Below are positions 8,113 through 18,943 of a stretch of 64,000 nucleotides of DNA, in pieces. This DNA comes from JBBCJR01 sp037190805 (GTDB lineage Bacteria > Pseudomonadota > Alphaproteobacteria > Sphingomonadales > Sphingomonadaceae). The stretch covers positions 62,001 through 126,000 of the forward strand of contig JBBCJR010000002.1 in NCBI GenBank assembly GCA_037190805.1. Reading direction: 5' to 3'. The translations under genes and the position numbers were made by a program. Every line of letters starts with the position of its first letter. The first letter of the stretch is position 1. The notes below the pieces were generated by a model, which worked only from the letters and a program-made list of their open reading frames with translations, did no database searches and was not told where the DNA came from.

Positions 8113-8145
8113 ACCGGCCGGCGCCTCGTGCGCCGGCCGGTTTTT
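8113..8145 (+). terminator. Rho-independent terminator after the outer-membrane protein gene
   Basis: Perfect 11-bp stem CCGGCCGGCGC (8114-8124) with GCGCCGGCCGG (8130-8140), a 5-nt loop, an extra A-T pair and a run of five T from 8141. It lies 22 nt after the stop codon. Confidence 0.93.
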
Positions 8146-8156
8146 CATGGGCAGTT

Positions 8157-8957
8157 TCAGCCGTTCAATCGGGCAAGCATCGCTTCGGCCGCTGCGGGCG
8201 CGCGGACCTTGGCTCCGTTGATCATGAACAGGAACACGTCGCGCGCTGTGCCCGCAGGTTGATTCTGCTGGATATAGTGCAGACCATCAGGCGCGTGGCC
8301 CGCCGCCCAGTCGCGTGCGGTTGCCGTCCAGCGGTCAAGCTCTACCGGGGAATAGCCGGTCGTCTCGGTCTCCAGGGCGTTCTGCAGCCGGGCATAGACG
8401 AAGTCCGCCGACAGGTCTGCGAACTGCGGATGATCGTCGGCATCGGCGACGACGATGGCGATCCCATGAGCGCGGGCCAGAGCCACGAAGGCGGGATCGC
8501 GGAAGCTTTCATGTCGTGCCTCGACTGCATGGCGCAGGGCCAACCCACCGAGTGTCGCGGGCAGCAGACCGAGGAAGGCGCCGAAATCGTCGGCGTCGAA
8601 GACTTTGGTGGGCATGAATTGCCACAGAATGGGACCAAGCCTGTCACCCAGTTCCGTCAGCCCCTGATTCAGGAACTTGGCGACTGAATCTCCTGCTTCG
8701 GCGAGCACACGGCGGTTGGTGGCATAGCGGGATGCCTTGATCGTGAAGACGAAACCGTCCGGCACCGCTTTTGCCCAGTTGGCGAAGGTCTTCGGCGACT
8801 GGGTCCCATAGTAGGTGCCGTTGATCTCGATCGCGGTGACGCGCGTCGCGGCATGCGCCAGCTCGCGCGACTGGGGCAGGCCGGGCGGGTAGAAGGTGCC
8901 GCGCCACGGCTCGTAGGTCCAGCCGCCGATGCCGACGCGGATGGCCCCCGTCGCCAC
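8157..8957 (-). CDS. DUF72 family protein (YecE-like)
   Basis: A 266-residue TIM-barrel-like DUF72 protein. Diagnostic pieces are RVGIGGWTYEPWRGTFYPPGL at the N-terminus, EINGTYYGTQ, FTIKASRYATNRR, GPILWQFMPT and VEARHESF. The biochemical role of DUF72 is not established. Start is GTG at 8957, 4 nt after the stop of the upstream DUF1428 gene; no better ATG exists. Probably co-transcribed with DUF1428 and possibly thiC. Confidence 0.87.
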   Translation of the reverse strand: MATGAIRVGIGGWTYEPWRGTFYPPGLPQSRELAHAATRVTAIEINGTYYGTQSPKTFANWAKAVPDGFVFTIKASRYATNRRVLAEAGDSVAKFLNQGLTELGDRLGPILWQFMPTKVFDADDFGAFLGLLPATLGGLALRHAVEARHESFRDPAFVALARAHGIAIVVADADDHPQFADLSADFVYARLQNALETETTGYSPVELDRWTATARDWAAGHAPDGLHYIQQNQPAGTARDVFLFMINGAKVRAPAAAEAMLARLNG

Positions 8958-8961
8958 CGGG

Positions 8962-9315
8962 TTACAATTCTACGATGGGCTGGAATCCGCCATAGATCAT
9001 TCGCTTCCCGTCGAACGGCATGGTTTCGGGGCTCATGCCACTGACCCGTGGGTCTGCCATCACCTTTTCGTTGATCTCATCGCGGGCCGCGCGGGACGCA
9101 TAGGTGATCCAGGAAAAGACGACGGTTTCATCTTCGGTCGCCTGCACCGCGCGGGGAAAGGAGGTCAGCTCCCCATAGGGAACGTCGTCGGCCACTGCCT
9201 CGATGTAGGCAAGGGCCCCATATTCCTTCCAGACCTCGCCAGCGGAGGCCGCGAAGCGGCGGTATTCCTCAACCTTGTCCTTGGGAACAGCCAGCACGAA
9301 ACCATCGATATACAT
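8962..9315 (-). CDS. DUF1428 family protein (YbaA-like)
   Basis: A 117-residue dimeric alpha/beta-barrel-type protein of the DUF1428 family, recognised from MYIDGFVLAVPKDKVEEYR, the central VVFSWITYASRAARDEIN and the closing PFDGKRMIYGGFQPIVEL. The function is unknown; the fold is related to small monooxygenase-like domains. It sits between thiC and the DUF72 gene on the same strand. An inverted repeat occupies its 72-nt upstream gap. Confidence 0.85.
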   Translation of the reverse strand: MYIDGFVLAVPKDKVEEYRRFAASAGEVWKEYGALAYIEAVADDVPYGELTSFPRAVQATEDETVVFSWITYASRAARDEINEKVMADPRVSGMSPETMPFDGKRMIYGGFQPIVEL

Positions 9316-9320
9316 GATGA

Positions 9321-9347
9321 CGCTCCAATCCGTTTTGCCTTGGAGCG
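9321..9347. repeat. Inverted repeat upstream of the DUF1428 gene
   Basis: CGCTCCAA (9321-9328) is mirrored perfectly by TTGGAGCG (9340-9347) around an 11-nt spacer, starting 6 nt before the DUF1428 start codon on the minus strand. No T-run follows, so it may be an operator or an mRNA stem over the ribosome-binding region rather than a terminator. Confidence 0.5.
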
Positions 9348-9387
9348 ATCGAGCCTATCAACAGTTCCGTGATATCGCCATGACGGC

Positions 9388-11235
<1,848 letters not shown>

Positions 11236-11307
11236 GACACTGCTCCGTTCGTCGCGCGCCGGTCGACGGACGGAGGGTCTGGAGCGGTCAGGCATGGAAC
11301 AGCCATC

Positions 11308-11406
11308 ATCCCCGTTCCTCCGCCGGTGCGAACCGGATCAGGTTCAAGGGTCAGGACCGGCATCGGGTCCAATCTCAGCCGCCTGGCCGGCGGCCCCCCT
11401 CGGGAT
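11308..11406 (-). promoter_or_regulatory. TPP (thi-box) riboswitch upstream of thiC
   Basis: Read on the minus strand, the leader contains GGCTGAGA, then GACCCTTGAACCTGATCCGG, then GCACCGGCGGAGGAA. These match the conserved pyrimidine- and pyrophosphate-sensing arms of the thi-box. ATCCCG and CGGGGAT at the two ends can form helix P1. It ends about 72 nt before the thiC ATG, so TPP binding should repress thiC. Whether control acts on transcription or translation cannot be read with confidence. Confidence 0.95.
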
Positions 11407-11479
11407 GGCCTGTCATGGGCCGGGCGGGCACGAAAGGCAATGGGTCTGGGTTGAATGACGCTGACGACGTGGGCAAGAA

Positions 11480-11508
11480 AAAGGGCGCCCCTTGCGGGAG
11501 CGCCCTTT
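11480..11508 (-). terminator. Rho-independent terminator of the small lipoprotein gene
   Basis: On the minus strand AAAGGGCGCTCC pairs with GGGGCGCCCTTT (12 bp with one G-U) around a 5-nt loop, followed by further T residues. It begins 28 nt after the stop codon. Confidence 0.9.
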
Positions 11509-11535
11509 CTGCAGTCAGGAAAATCCTGTCCGCGA

Positions 11536-11820
11536 TCAGTTGCCGGTGGCGTTGTTGATCGCGTCAGCCTTCGCCTCGCCCGCATCGCGGACGGCGTCGG
11601 CAGTGTTGTGAAGCGCGTCGGCCTGGTTCTCCAGGGCACCTTCCGCACCTTCGGTGGTCGCGTTGTCGGCAGCGTCCTCGAGCAGATCGGCCTGATTTTC
11701 GATCAGGTCGGCGCTGTTGTCAGCCGCATTCTCGACAGCGGCGGCTTCCGGCGACTGACCGCTGCACGCGGCAACCGACATCAGGCCCGCAGCGGCCAGA
11801 GCAAAAGTGAACTTGTTCAC
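11536..11820 (-). CDS. Small Ala/Asn/Asp-rich lipoprotein
   Basis: Predicted 94-residue lipoprotein. The start is GTG at 11820, placed by GGAGG six nt upstream. The signal sequence ends in lipobox SVAAC (C19). The mature part is almost entirely repeats of the type xNxADxxxDxADN (NAADNSADLIENQADLLEDAADNA, then ENQADALHNTADAV), predicted to be helical and acidic. No enzyme motif is visible and I do not recognise a characterised family. A longer in-frame ORF upstream has no ribosome-binding site. It has its own promoter-like sequence and a terminator. Confidence 0.75.
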   Translation of the reverse strand: MNKFTFALAAAGLMSVAACSGQSPEAAAVENAADNSADLIENQADLLEDAADNATTEGAEGALENQADALHNTADAVRDAGEAKADAINNATGN

Positions 11821-11876
11821 CAAAAACCTCCAAGATTGCTGGTGGGTATCCCTGAGGAGAAGACCCAGCGGCGGAG

Positions 11877-11904
11877 TCCATATCCATTTCTCTATGACAG
11901 TCAA
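11877..11904 (-). promoter_or_regulatory. Putative promoter of the small lipoprotein gene
   Basis: On the minus strand TTGACT (11904-11899) and TATGGA (11882-11877) are 16 nt apart and would start transcription about 50 nt before the GTG start. The match to the sigma-70 consensus is moderate. Confidence 0.35.
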
Positions 11905-12042
11905 TGTTCATCTTACAGAAAGGTAGCGCGCTTGCCATGCTGCGATGCAACATTGACGGGACATGAAACCATCCTCGCCTCCTAGCGTTGGGCAGGCAGT
12001 GCGACGACTCTCGTCGGCATTGAAATCGCAAGGAAAGTGGGC

Positions 12043-14328
12043 ATGTCCAACCGGATCGATCGGTCTTGTAGCGTGCGTAGACTGGCGATCCTTGGCAACC
12101 ACCCGCCGCGTCGTTGCGGCATCGCAACCTTCACGGCGGATTTTTCTGCGGCGTTGGCGACGGCTTTCCCCGACATTGCGATCGACGTCTATGCGATGAC
12201 CGACCCCGGCGGCGCGCACATCTATCCCGCTACCGTCTCCGCCAGCATCGATCAGGATGATCCGATCGCCTATGCCGCGACCGCCGAACGAATTCGGGCG
12301 AGCGGCGCGGATCTTTTGTGGATTCAGCACGAATATGGGATTTTCGGCGGCGCGGCGGGTGATCTGCTGTTGCGGTTGATCGATCGCGTGTCGATTCCGA
12401 TTGTCGTCACCCTGCATACGGTGCTGACCGATCCAACACCCGACCAGCGCCGGGTGATGGATGCCCTTGCGCGCCGTGCGGGCCGGTTGATGGTGATGGC
12501 CGAGCGCGGCCGGCAAATCCTGATCGACGTGCATGGGGTCGATCCGGCGAAGATCGTCGTGCTGCCTCACGGCATACCCGACCGCCCGTTGCTGGATACA
12601 GCCGCCTTCAAGGACCGGTTCGGCTTTGGCGGCCGGCGGACGATCCTGACGTTCGGCCTCTTGTCTCCGAACAAGGGGATCGAAACGATGATCGAGGCGA
12701 TGCCCCGCATCGTCGCGGCCGACCCCAGGGCGCTCTATGTGATTCTTGGTGCGACGCATCCCCATCTGGTGGCAAGGGAAGGCGAGCGTTATCGCGCGTT
12801 CCTGATGGAGCGGGCGGTCGAACTCGGCGTTGCCGATCATGTCCGTTTCATCGACGCCTTCGTCGAGTTCGATGATCTGCTCGATTATCTGGGCGCAGCC
12901 GACATTTATGCGACGCCGTATCTCAATCCGGCGCAGATCACCTCGGGAACTTTGTCCTATGCCGTGGGGCTTGGCAAGCCGGTGGTCTCGACGCCCTATT
13001 GGCATGCCGAGGAACTGCTCGCCGATGGTGTCGGCGTCCTCGTCGATTTCGGCCAGCCGGAGGGCTTCGCGGATGCGATCATCGCGTTGCTCGAGGATGA
13101 CGGGAAGCGCGATGCGATCCGCGCCCGCGCTTATGCCCGGGGTCGCGAGATGACCTGGCAGCGGCTTGCCGAAGCCGCCATGGATCTCGCCGATGCCGTC
13201 GTCACGGAGGCGCCCGTGCGCCTGCCGCGTCCGCGGGTGACCCGCGAGGAGCCGCGTCCGACGCTGAAGGCGGTGATGCGCATGTCGGATTCCTGCGGCA
13301 TGTTCCAGCACGGCATCTTTTCCGTCCCCGACCGCGATCATGGCTATTGCCTCGATGACAATGCCCGCGCCCTCATCCTCGCGCACCGGGTGCCGGCGGG
13401 TGATGTCGACGCCGCCGATGTGGATCGGCTGATCGCGACCTATTGCGCCTTCATCCAGCATGCCTGGAATCCAGATCGCGGCAGGTTCCGGAACTTCATG
13501 AGCTATGACCGCCGCTGGCTGGAGGAGGTCGGCTCCGAGGACAGTTTCGGACGTGCGTTGTGGGCGATCGGAGTCACTGCTGGCGAAGCGGCGCGGCCCG
13601 ATATCCGCCACTGGGCGCTGCATCTGTTCGGTCAGGTGGGTCCGCGCGCGGTCGATCTCGGCTCGCAGCGGTCCTGGGCCTTCGCCATTCTGGGTGCGGA
13701 GGCGCTGCTCGATGCGCATCAGCGCCATTCGGGCGCGCAGGCGCTGGTGGCGGAGCTTGGCGCGCGCCTCCATCAATGGCTGGTCCGCAGTCGCCGGGAA
13801 GGCTGGCACTGGTTCGAGGATGTTCTCGCCTACGACAATGCCCGCTTGCCGGAGGCACTGTTGCGCGCGGGGCAGCGGCTGGGCGATCGTACGATGATCG
13901 GCGATGCGTTGCGGGCGCTGGAGTGGCTGGATGCGATGCAGACCGCCGACGAGGGATTTTTTCGCGCGGTGGGCACTGAAAGCTTCGGTCGCAAGCTTCA
14001 GCCGCCGCTCCCCTATGACCAGCAGCCGCTGGAAGCCTGGGCGATGATCGAGGCGGCCGAGGTCGCCCGTGCCGTGACCGACGACCCGCGCTGGCTGACC
14101 ACCGCCGGTCACGCCTTCGACTGGTATCTGGGGGCCAATGACCTGGGTATGCGCATGGCGACGCCGGGGGATGGCGGTTGCTATGACGGGTTGATGCCGG
14201 ACCGTGCGAACCTTAATCAAGGGGCGGAATCGGTGCTTGCCTTCCAGCTGGCGCAATGTGCGATGCAACGGCTGAAGGCGAGGGCGGCGGGCAGCGACGG
14301 CAAGTCCGCGCGGCAGGCGGCTGAATAG
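12043..14328 (+). CDS. GT4-type glycosyltransferase with large C-terminal helical domain
   Basis: A 761-residue two-part protein. Residues about 10-395 form a GT-B retaining glycosyltransferase (family 4 type): GNHPPRRCGIATFT at the N-terminus, WIQHEYGIFGG, VVLPHGIPD, LTFGLLSPNKGIETMIEAM, and the nucleotide-sugar-site region QITSGTLSYAVGLGKPVVSTPYWHAEE. From about residue 405 (SCGMFQHGIFSVPDRDHGYC, then LDDNARALI) an alpha-rich domain of roughly 350 residues resembles six-hairpin glycosidase-type folds. It is followed by a GH130 gene after 36 nt. The ATG at 12043 has AGGAAA upstream. Donor and acceptor sugars are unknown. Confidence 0.85.
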   Translation: MSNRIDRSCSVRRLAILGNHPPRRCGIATFTADFSAALATAFPDIAIDVYAMTDPGGAHIYPATVSASIDQDDPIAYAATAERIRASGADLLWIQHEYGIFGGAAGDLLLRLIDRVSIPIVVTLHTVLTDPTPDQRRVMDALARRAGRLMVMAERGRQILIDVHGVDPAKIVVLPHGIPDRPLLDTAAFKDRFGFGGRRTILTFGLLSPNKGIETMIEAMPRIVAADPRALYVILGATHPHLVAREGERYRAFLMERAVELGVADHVRFIDAFVEFDDLLDYLGAADIYATPYLNPAQITSGTLSYAVGLGKPVVSTPYWHAEELLADGVGVLVDFGQPEGFADAIIALLEDDGKRDAIRARAYARGREMTWQRLAEAAMDLADAVVTEAPVRLPRPRVTREEPRPTLKAVMRMSDSCGMFQHGIFSVPDRDHGYCLDDNARALILAHRVPAGDVDAADVDRLIATYCAFIQHAWNPDRGRFRNFMSYDRRWLEEVGSEDSFGRALWAIGVTAGEAARPDIRHWALHLFGQVGPRAVDLGSQRSWAFAILGAEALLDAHQRHSGAQALVAELGARLHQWLVRSRREGWHWFEDVLAYDNARLPEALLRAGQRLGDRTMIGDALRALEWLDAMQTADEGFFRAVGTESFGRKLQPPLPYDQQPLEAWAMIEAAEVARAVTDDPRWLTTAGHAFDWYLGANDLGMRMATPGDGGCYDGLMPDRANLNQGAESVLAFQLAQCAMQRLKARAAGSDGKSARQAAE

Positions 14329-14364
14329 CCGACCGGAGAGGCTGTCTCGGGGGGAAGAAGACGC

Positions 14365-15657
14365 TTGCTCGACGTCCATCATCATCCACTCCGGCTTCAG
14401 GCCGATCCATCCCGCGTCGTTGTCCGACCATTCCACATCGCCCTCGACCGGGTCGAACCAGACAGGGAAACCCGTGTCCAGCGCATCGTTCGCGAGGTGC
14501 TGGCGATGAGCCTTGCCACTGCCCGCGCGGAGCTGGCGGTTGTGCTGAAGGATTTCGAGGCGCGGCACTGGCAGACGCGGGGCGTGTTCCTGCACCGCTA
14601 TCGCGAAGTCGAGGCGGCGCTGAACCTTGGCGATCAGCCGATCGAGGAGGACAAGAAGCAGCTGATCGGCGCCTATTTCTGCCATGAGTACAGCTATGCG
14701 GCGGCGGCGCTGATGAACCCCAGCATCGTGCCGCATCCCGACCAGAGCGGGCTGACGCCGGGTTCGACCCGCATCGTCATGTCGCTGCGGGCCGTCGGCG
14801 AGGGACATATCTCCTCGATCGCTTTCCGCGAGGGCATATTGGCGCCGCCGCGCGGGTTCGAACTGGCGCCTGAGCCGCCCTTCGCCACGGCCGCCAACTC
14901 CGCCACGGCGCGGGGCGACGGAGAGGCCGATGACGGGGCGGTCATCGTTCATCGCAACGCCGACAGCAACCTGTCCGGCACCGTGCTGTTCCCGATGACG
15001 CCGGCCCAGCGCAACGGACTGGAGGATCTGCGCCTGGTCCAGTTCACCCATGACGACGGGTCGACCGAATGGCTGGGTACCTATACCGCCTATAACGGCG
15101 CCACCATCCGCTCCGAACTGCTCAGAACCCGCGACTTCCGGTCCTTCGTTCTCGAGCCGATGAGCGGCAGCGCGGCGCGCAACAAGGGCATGGCCCTGTT
15201 TCCGCGAACGGTCGGCGGGCGCTACATGATGATCGGTCGCCAGGACGGCGAGAACATGTTCCTGCTCTCCTCCGACACGCTCGGTCATTGGGAGGGCGGC
15301 GAACTGCTGCTGAAGCCGCGCTATCCGTGGGAAATGGTTCAGATCGGCAATTGCGGATCGCCGATCGAAACCGCCGAGGGATGGCTGCTCCTGACGCATG
15401 GCGTCGGCGCGATGCGCAAATATTCGATCGGCGCGATCCTGCTCGACAAGAACGATCCGTCGAAGGTACTGGGCCGCACCCGTCAGCCGGTGCTGTCGCC
15501 CGCCGACGAGGATCGCGAAGGCTATGTCCCGAACGTCGTCTATAGCTGCGGCGCGATCCGCCACGGCAAATATCTGTTCATCCCCTATGGGGTCGCCGAC
15601 AGTTCGGTGGCGTTCGCGTTCGTGCCGATCGAGGCGCTGATCCAGGAAATGGACTGA
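14365..15657 (+). CDS. GH130-type glycoside phosphorylase/hydrolase
   Basis: A 430-residue five-bladed-propeller-type enzyme of the GH130 kind, the family of beta-mannoside phosphorylases and beta-1,2-mannosidases. Visible pieces are GLEDLRLVQFTHDDG (the conserved G-x-E-D-x-R block with the catalytic-acid region), KGMALFPRTVGGRYMMIGRQD, WEMVQIGNCGSPIETAEGWLLLTHGVGAMRKY and ILLDKNDPSKVLGR. Start is TTG at 14365 with GGGGGAAG upstream. Pairing with the GT4 gene suggests synthesis and turnover of the same glycan; mannose content is inferred from family only. Confidence 0.83.
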   Translation: MLDVHHHPLRLQADPSRVVVRPFHIALDRVEPDRETRVQRIVREVLAMSLATARAELAVVLKDFEARHWQTRGVFLHRYREVEAALNLGDQPIEEDKKQLIGAYFCHEYSYAAAALMNPSIVPHPDQSGLTPGSTRIVMSLRAVGEGHISSIAFREGILAPPRGFELAPEPPFATAANSATARGDGEADDGAVIVHRNADSNLSGTVLFPMTPAQRNGLEDLRLVQFTHDDGSTEWLGTYTAYNGATIRSELLRTRDFRSFVLEPMSGSAARNKGMALFPRTVGGRYMMIGRQDGENMFLLSSDTLGHWEGGELLLKPRYPWEMVQIGNCGSPIETAEGWLLLTHGVGAMRKYSIGAILLDKNDPSKVLGRTRQPVLSPADEDREGYVPNVVYSCGAIRHGKYLFIPYGVADSSVAFAFVPIEALIQEMD

Positions 15658-15675
15658 CCCGCCGGCTGACCGATC

Positions 15676-17043
15676 TCAAGGTTGGACCGGACCCAGCGGC
15701 TCTTCGACATTGGCGACGATCGACAGCATGGCCGCCCAGGCCGCCACATTCTGCCTCAGGGCCGCGGGATCGACCTTGTCCAATGTGTCGTCCGGCGTGT
15801 GGTGCAGGTCGAAATAGTCGCTGCCGTCCTGACGCAGGCTGATGATCGGCACGCCGACGCGCGAGAGTGGCGCAACGTCGGCGCCGCCCCGCGTCGTGGT
15901 GCTGCCGCGTGCAATGCCAAGCGGTTCCAGCGCGCGGGCGATACGGGCCACCGTTGCCCGGCCACCGGGTCCCACCTGGCTGTCGAGCTGCCAGATGCGA
16001 CCCGCCCCGAAGTCGGATTCCGACGCCACGGCATGGCGTTCGTCCTTGTGCGCGGCGAAATAGGCTTCGCCGCCATAGACGCCGGGTTCTTCAGCCCCGA
16101 ACCAGACGACACGGATGGTCCGCCGGGGCTGTCCTGCGTCCATCACCAGCTTGGCCGCCGCCGTGGTGACGGCGACGCCGGTGGCATCGTCGATCGCCCC
16201 GGTGCCCAGATCCCAGCTATCGATGTGACCGCCGACCACGACGACGCCCGCATTTGGGTCACGACCGGGGATCTCGGCGATGACATTGCCCGAAGGCAGG
16301 GGGCCGACGAACCGGGGCGTCAAGGTGAGGCGGAGGACGATCGGTCGGCCGCGCGCGAGCATGCGCTCCAGCTGCTCCGAATCCGGCAGGGTGAGCGCGG
16401 CGGCGGGGATCGGCTTCGTTCCCTCTGGCCAGGTGACGCTGCCGGTGTGCGGGTTGCGGTGATAATCGGTGCCGATCGACCGGATCAGGATGGCGGCCGC
16501 GCTCTTGGCAGCGGCGATCGCCGGACCCTGCCGGCGGATGATGCCGAACGCGCCATAGCTCGACCCGTCCTGGGTGGCGCGCATGCGGTGGGTGATGAAC
16601 ACGATCCGGCCCTTGATCGTTTCCTCCGGCGCGGCCTTCAGCGCGTCCAGATCGGCGAAAGCCACCACCTCGCCGTGCACGCCCCCTGCCGGGGTCGCAC
16701 CCGAATTGCCGAGCGCGGCAAGAACCAGCGGCTGCGGGTAGGGCGAAACCACCTCGGCCTTCTCCACCCCGCGCACCCAGCCGGGAATCTGGAATGGCTC
16801 GACCCGCACGTTGCTGAATCCCAGCGCGGTCAGCCGCTCCACCGCCCAGTTGCGGGCGCGCGCCTCGGCCTCGGTGCCGGCAAGGCGGGGACCGACTTCC
16901 GTCGTCAGGCCCTCGGTAATGTCGAACGCGAGCGCATCCTCAAGTCCCGCGTCCCGCAGTGCGGCCGCCTGATCGTCGATCGGGTCGGCAAGGACGGGCG
17001 TGGCGGCGAGGAGCAGGCCGACGGCGAAGGCGAGATGTTTCAT
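15676..17043 (-). CDS. Secreted M28 family zinc metallopeptidase
   Basis: A 455-residue exopeptidase precursor. The signal peptide is MKHLAFAVGLLLAATPVLA. The M28 di-zinc site is visible as GGHIDSWDLGTGAIDDATGV (His and bridging Asp), WFGAEEPGVYGG (catalytic and ligand Glu) and DLHHTPDDT (last His). A PA-domain-like insert precedes the catalytic part (HGEVVAFADLDAL, KGRIVFITHRM). Probably a periplasmic or exported aminopeptidase or carboxypeptidase. The start at 17043 gives a proper signal peptide; the longer ORF does not. Divergent from ettA. Confidence 0.9.
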   Translation of the reverse strand: MKHLAFAVGLLLAATPVLADPIDDQAAALRDAGLEDALAFDITEGLTTEVGPRLAGTEAEARARNWAVERLTALGFSNVRVEPFQIPGWVRGVEKAEVVSPYPQPLVLAALGNSGATPAGGVHGEVVAFADLDALKAAPEETIKGRIVFITHRMRATQDGSSYGAFGIIRRQGPAIAAAKSAAAILIRSIGTDYHRNPHTGSVTWPEGTKPIPAAALTLPDSEQLERMLARGRPIVLRLTLTPRFVGPLPSGNVIAEIPGRDPNAGVVVVGGHIDSWDLGTGAIDDATGVAVTTAAAKLVMDAGQPRRTIRVVWFGAEEPGVYGGEAYFAAHKDERHAVASESDFGAGRIWQLDSQVGPGGRATVARIARALEPLGIARGSTTTRGGADVAPLSRVGVPIISLRQDGSDYFDLHHTPDDTLDKVDPAALRQNVAAWAAMLSIVANVEEPLGPVQP

Positions 17044-17179
17044 GCGCGATACGTTAGCCGGGGCCAGGGGCAAGGTGAACTCCCGAAATCGCATCGACCC
17101 CGTGTGTTTGCCAAGTTTGCCGCCGCCCGCTATTGGCGGACCCCGATTTCATCCGCATCGAAAGATAGGAAGCGCGTCG

Positions 17180-18859
<1,680 letters not shown>

Positions 18860-18869
18860 TCCCTTGAAA

Positions 18870-18921
18870 GTGACGCCAGCCCGCTTGGCCCCACAGCGGG
18901 GCCAGGGTGGGCGGGCGCCAC
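18870..18921. terminator. Large stem-loop between convergent ettA and adhesin genes
   Basis: An inner perfect 7-bp stem TGGCCCC/GGGGCCA (18886-18904) sits inside imperfect outer arms (GTGACGCCAGCCCGC and GTGGGCGGGCGCCAC). It starts 11 nt after the ettA stop and lies 23 nt from the stop of the minus-strand gene. No good T-run follows on either strand, so it may act as a weak or bidirectional terminator or protect 3' ends. Confidence 0.5.
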
Positions 18922-18943
18922 TTCCCCAGCGTGAGCCGGGGCA

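Noticed and set aside
11455..11985. Plus-strand ORF opposite the small lipoprotein gene
   Set aside because: It reads through the lipoprotein terminator; the minus-strand gene has a ribosome site, lipobox and terminator.
11908..15564. 1218-codon open frame on the minus strand across the GT4 and GH130 genes
   Set aside because: Its translation is His/Arg/Gln-rich without domains, it has no ribosome site, and both plus-strand genes beneath it show clear family motifs. It is a shadow caused by high GC.
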